This document shows positions 6,716-9,242 of a stretch of DNA of 9,242 bases, piece after piece. The first letter of the stretch is position 1; each line of letters opens with the position of its first letter. Source of the stretch: JALWSI01 sp964569095 [NCBI: uncultured Aquificales bacterium] (lineage in GTDB: Bacteria > Thermosulfidibacterota > Thermosulfidibacteria > Thermosulfidibacterales); the NCBI GenBank assembly GCA_964569095.1, contig CAZMTB010000063.1, forward strand, positions 1 to 9,242. Reading direction: 5' to 3'. A program made the translations under genes and the position numbers. The notes beneath the pieces are model-generated. The model searched no databases and was not told the DNA's origin. It saw only the letters and a program-made list of their open reading frames with translations.

Positions 6716-7624
6716 ATGGAAAGCCTCTCCTTGAAGCCCGTGGGTCACAAGAGGGTTCTCTCTTCCCTTGGCCGGCTGCTCAAGGCAGGGAGGTTCGGCC
6801 AGGCCTACCTCTTCACGGGTAAGGAGGGAGTGGGCAAATTCATGGTGGCCCGATGGTTTGCTGCGGGCGTTCTCTGCCAGGCTGGGGGAGAGCGGCCGTG
6901 TTTGGAGTGCGTCTCCTGCGAGAGGGTTGCCAAGGGGATACACGTTGACCTTAGGGAGGTCTCTCCAGAGAAGGGCGTGGTCTCCATCGACACCGTTCGT
7001 GATGTTCAAGAGTGGCTAAGCTTGAAACCCTTGGAGGGCAGCAGGAAGGCCTTGTTGATAGACGATGCCCATACCATGAACATACCCGCGGCCAATGCCT
7101 TCTTGAAGACCTTGGAGGAACCTCCCCCGTCGGCGGTAATCGTGTTGGTTACTGCCAATCCCATGTGGCTGCTGCCCACCATAAGGTCGAGGTGCCAGGT
7201 GGTGTGGTTCTCTCCCCTCTCTCCCGAAGAGACCCAGGAGGTCTTGAAGGGGAGAGGATTGGAGGTAGAGCTGGAAGGGATAGAGGGGGTCTTTGATGGT
7301 TCTCCGGGTAGACTGTTGGAGATCTTCTCTTCTCCTAACAGGGACGAACTGAGAGAGGCAGCCCTTTTGGTGGTTGAGGGCAGGGGACGCTGGGTGGATG
7401 TTGTTGGAAGGTACTCCCGGGGAAAGAAGGGGTGGGTTAGGGAGAAGGAGGAGGTGAGGCGTTTTCTCTTTGTGCTTCACGGAATTGTGAGGGAGAGAAT
7501 GCTTCAAGGGAGTGTGACTGATCGCCTGGTGAGGCTCTACGAGAGGCTAACCTTGCTCCAGGAGGAGATGTTCGTGTACAACCTCAATCCCCAGTTGGTG
7601 ATTGAGAGCCTCGTCGGAATATAG
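6716..7624 (+). CDS. holB: DNA polymerase III delta' subunit (clamp loader)
   Basis: Subunit of the clamp-loader complex that places the sliding clamp on primed DNA. The 302-residue product has the AAA+ clamp-loader layout: FTGKEGVGK (33-41, Walker A type), a zinc-module with Cys54, Cys62, Cys65 and Cys68, ALLIDDAHTM (112-121, Walker B region), LKTLEEPP (130-137), VLVTANPMWLLPTIRSRCQ (143-161) with the SRC arginine-finger motif at 158-160, and a helical C-terminal collar domain. In many delta' proteins the Walker A is degenerate; here the GxxGxGK-like loop looks nearly intact, so ATP binding is possible. The ATG lies 6 bases after serS and has no good nearby ribosome site (GAGGTGAT is 16 bases away), so translational coupling to serS is likely. 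The gamma/tau paralog DnaX is also AAA+ but usually longer, and the gene order with ricT supports holB. Confidence 0.9.
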   Translation: MESLSLKPVGHKRVLSSLGRLLKAGRFGQAYLFTGKEGVGKFMVARWFAAGVLCQAGGERPCLECVSCERVAKGIHVDLREVSPEKGVVSIDTVRDVQEWLSLKPLEGSRKALLIDDAHTMNIPAANAFLKTLEEPPPSAVIVLVTANPMWLLPTIRSRCQVVWFSPLSPEETQEVLKGRGLEVELEGIEGVFDGSPGRLLEIFSSPNRDELREAALLVVEGRGRWVDVVGRYSRGKKGWVREKEEVRRFLFVLHGIVRERMLQGSVTDRLVRLYERLTLLQEEMFVYNLNPQLVIESLVGI

Positions 7625-7644
7625 TTTTCAGGAGGATTTTAAAG

Positions 7645-8934
7645 GTGGAGACCGGAAACTCTCCGTTGGAGATAGATGAAAGGCGTGCAGAGGTGCAGCG
7701 TGGCAACTCGAGACGGGTGGTTTACGTCACCTTCTCGAGGGCCGGTTCCCTGGTTCCCTACGATCCGGGCAGGTTGGAGCTCAACCTTGGAGACCTCGTT
7801 GTGGTTGAGCACGAGAGTGGGGGAGACGAGATAGGCATAGTGGCCAAAGGTCCTTTGGATGTGCCCGTGGAAGACCTTCCCTCCTTCGTGGATGCGGTGA
7901 AGCGCAAGGCTACAGAGAGGGACCTGGCAAGGGCGGAGGAGAACCGAGAGCTGGCGAGGGAGGCCTTCTCGTACTGCCTCCACAGGATATCCGTTCACAA
8001 CCTTCCCATGAAACTGGTTCACGTTAGCGTCACCCTGAATCGGAAGAAGATCATCTTCTACTTCACCGCCGAGGAGAGGGTGGACTTCAGGAACCTGGTT
8101 AGGGATCTGGCCCGCAAGTACAAGACCAGGGTTGACATGAAGCAGATAGGGATACGGGACGAGGCCAAGATGGTGGGGGGGATAGGTCCCTGTGGGAGGG
8201 TGATCTGTTGTGCCAGCGTGTTGAGGAGTTTCGATCCCGTCTCCATCAGGATGGCCAAGGACCAGTACGTCATTCTCAATCCCACCAAGATCTCGGGCCT
8301 TTGTGGACGCCTGGTCTGCTGTCTCGGTTTCGAGCACGGTTACTACAAGGAGATGTGCCAATACTATCCCAAGATAGGGGAGACCGTGGAGACGGTGGAC
8401 GGGGTGAAGGGCCATGTGGTCAGCGTGAACATAATGGACCGCAAGGTGTTCATCTCGGTTGAGGGAGACAGGGGACAGGTTGCCGTACCGCGCAAAAACA
8501 TAAAGGGGTTGCCTCCCCTGGCGGAGGAGGAAGAGGTCCAGGAGGATGTGGAAGAGAGGAAGAGAACCGATTCCTTCGAAATCTCTTTCAAAGAGGAGGA
8601 CGACTCCCTGGAGGAGAAGCTGAAGGAGGCCGAGCTGGAGGCTGAGAGGCGTAAGCGAGAGGCAGAGAAGGCCTCTGCCCAGGAGCAGCAGAAGAAGAGG
8701 GGGCGTTCCAGGGGTCAGAAGCAGAAGAAGGAGTCCCAGAAGGGCGGTTCCAAGGGCCCAGGCGAGAAGGCTGCCAAAGGTGGCCAGCAGAAGGATAAGA
8801 GGGTAAAAGAAGAGAGGGCCTCGGAGGGAACGCAGGGCAACTCTGGCAAGCGCGGTTCGCAGAAGAATCGCAACAAGAGGTTCTACCTTAGGCGTTCCAA
8901 GGGTGGGCGCAATAAGGGAAACAAAAACGGTTAA
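7645..8934 (+). CDS. ricT: RicT/PSP1-domain protein with long charged C-terminal tail
   Basis: In Bacillus subtilis RicT (YaaT) works with RicA and RicF as an Fe-S complex that aids RNase Y mRNA maturation and the phosphorelay. Residues about 22-235 are the conserved PSP1 part. It contains two cysteine clusters, IGPCGRVICC (180-189) and GLCGRLVCC (218-226), plus Cys111 and Cys238; the clusters are the family's expected metal-ligand sites. The 429-residue chain is much longer than the usual 270-300. An acidic stretch (about 292-330) is followed by about 100 residues rich in Lys, Arg, Gln, Gly and Ser, which looks disordered and nucleic-acid binding. GTG 7645 is chosen because AGGAGG (7630-7635) lies 9 bases upstream. 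The gene lies 20 bases after holB and 15 bases before metG. RicA and RicF are not in the window. The function is transferred from the family and the tail's role is inferred. Confidence 0.88.
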   Translation: METGNSPLEIDERRAEVQRGNSRRVVYVTFSRAGSLVPYDPGRLELNLGDLVVVEHESGGDEIGIVAKGPLDVPVEDLPSFVDAVKRKATERDLARAEENRELAREAFSYCLHRISVHNLPMKLVHVSVTLNRKKIIFYFTAEERVDFRNLVRDLARKYKTRVDMKQIGIRDEAKMVGGIGPCGRVICCASVLRSFDPVSIRMAKDQYVILNPTKISGLCGRLVCCLGFEHGYYKEMCQYYPKIGETVETVDGVKGHVVSVNIMDRKVFISVEGDRGQVAVPRKNIKGLPPLAEEEEVQEDVEERKRTDSFEISFKEEDDSLEEKLKEAELEAERRKREAEKASAQEQQKKRGRSRGQKQKKESQKGGSKGPGEKAAKGGQQKDKRVKEERASEGTQGNSGKRGSQKNRNKRFYLRRSKGGRNKGNKNG

Positions 8935-8949
8935 ACGGGAGGAAGAGCG

Positions 8950-9242
8950 TTGAAGAGCTATTACGTTACCACCCCCATCTATTACGTGAACGACGTGCCT
9001 CACATAGGTCACGCCTACACCACCATTGCCACAGACGTGATGGCCCGTTTCAAGAGGGGGACGAACCACGAGGTCTTCGTCTTGACGGGTACCGACGAAC
9101 CCGGCCAGAAGGTGGAGAAGGCTGCCAAGGAGAAGGGAAGAACCCCCAAGAGCCTGGCAGACGAGATGGTGAAGCGGTTTCAAGAGCTTTGGAAGAGGTT
9201 AGACATCACCAACGACCACTTCGTTCGTACCACCGACGACTA
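8950..9242 (+). CDS. metG: Methionyl-tRNA synthetase, N-terminal part, cut by window edge
   Basis: Class I synthetase that charges tRNA(Met), including initiator tRNA. Only 97 codons are in the window; the frame stays open to the end. The start reads KSYYVTTPIYYVND, then PHIGHAYT, the HIGH signature (residues 17-24), and VFVLTGTDEPGQKVEKAA. Relatives usually have TDEHG here, so Pro in place of His is unusual. The later part (DEMVKRFQELWKRLDITNDHFVRTTDD) is typical of the family. The initiator is TTG at 8950, chosen because GGGAGG (8937-8942) is 7 bases upstream and the protein then begins at the family's normal point. It follows ricT by 15 bases and is likely in the serS operon. Confidence 0.93.
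   Translation, partial: MKSYYVTTPIYYVNDVPHIGHAYTTIATDVMARFKRGTNHEVFVLTGTDEPGQKVEKAAKEKGRTPKSLADEMVKRFQELWKRLDITNDHFVRTTDD

Noticed and set aside
7639-9183. A 514-codon open frame on the minus strand opposite ricT and metG
   Set aside because: It is leucine- and histidine-rich shadow of the plus-strand coding bias, has no recognisable domain, and lies over two clear genes.

Overview
The window is ordinary-looking bacterial chromosome, densely packed and moderately GC-rich by eye, with strong Shine-Dalgarno sites. Arg codons are mostly AGG/AGA and the proteins are rich in Glu, Lys, Arg and Val, a composition often seen in thermophiles. The gene set (a futalosine-pathway MqnD, a RicT/PSP1 protein in a holB-ricT-metG order, an M24 peptidase, an Hsp20) fits an anaerobic, probably thermophilic bacterium. 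Synergistota or Thermodesulfobacteriota (former Deltaproteobacteria) relatives are possible, but the phylum cannot be fixed from this sequence alone. No phage, IS element, CRISPR, tRNA or rRNA was found.

Left part (1-3007, + strand): the 3' part of a glutamyl-tRNA synthetase gene (gltX) with a degenerate KMSKS loop, then an M24 metallopeptidase (Xaa-Pro dipeptidase type) and a YkgJ-type cysteine-cluster protein. They are closely spaced and probably form one operon. The last gene meets the minus-strand mqnD tail to tail, with a 4-base overlap of the stop codons.

Middle (3004-5437): mqnD (menaquinone synthesis by the futalosine route) reads leftward from a short divergent region. On its other side lies a CTP-dependent polyprenol/diacylglycerol kinase-like membrane protein. 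That gene converges on a small heat shock protein gene (hsp20) across a long hairpin. The Hsp20 is the most unusual gene here: its N-terminal arm is made of six in-register decapeptide repeats (core [VI][FY]GGTEPVP) joined directly to the alpha-crystallin domain. A roughly 300-base divergent region separates hsp20 from serS; it carries a perfect 7-bp-arm palindrome and a good sigma70-type promoter for serS.

Right part (5438-9242, + strand): serS, holB (DNA polymerase III delta'), ricT (PSP1 family, with a long charged tail) and the start of metG, spaced by 6, 20 and 15 bases and very likely one operon. It joins translation (seryl- and methionyl-tRNA synthetases), replication (clamp loader) and RNA processing control (RicT). 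With gltX, the window holds three aminoacyl-tRNA synthetase genes.
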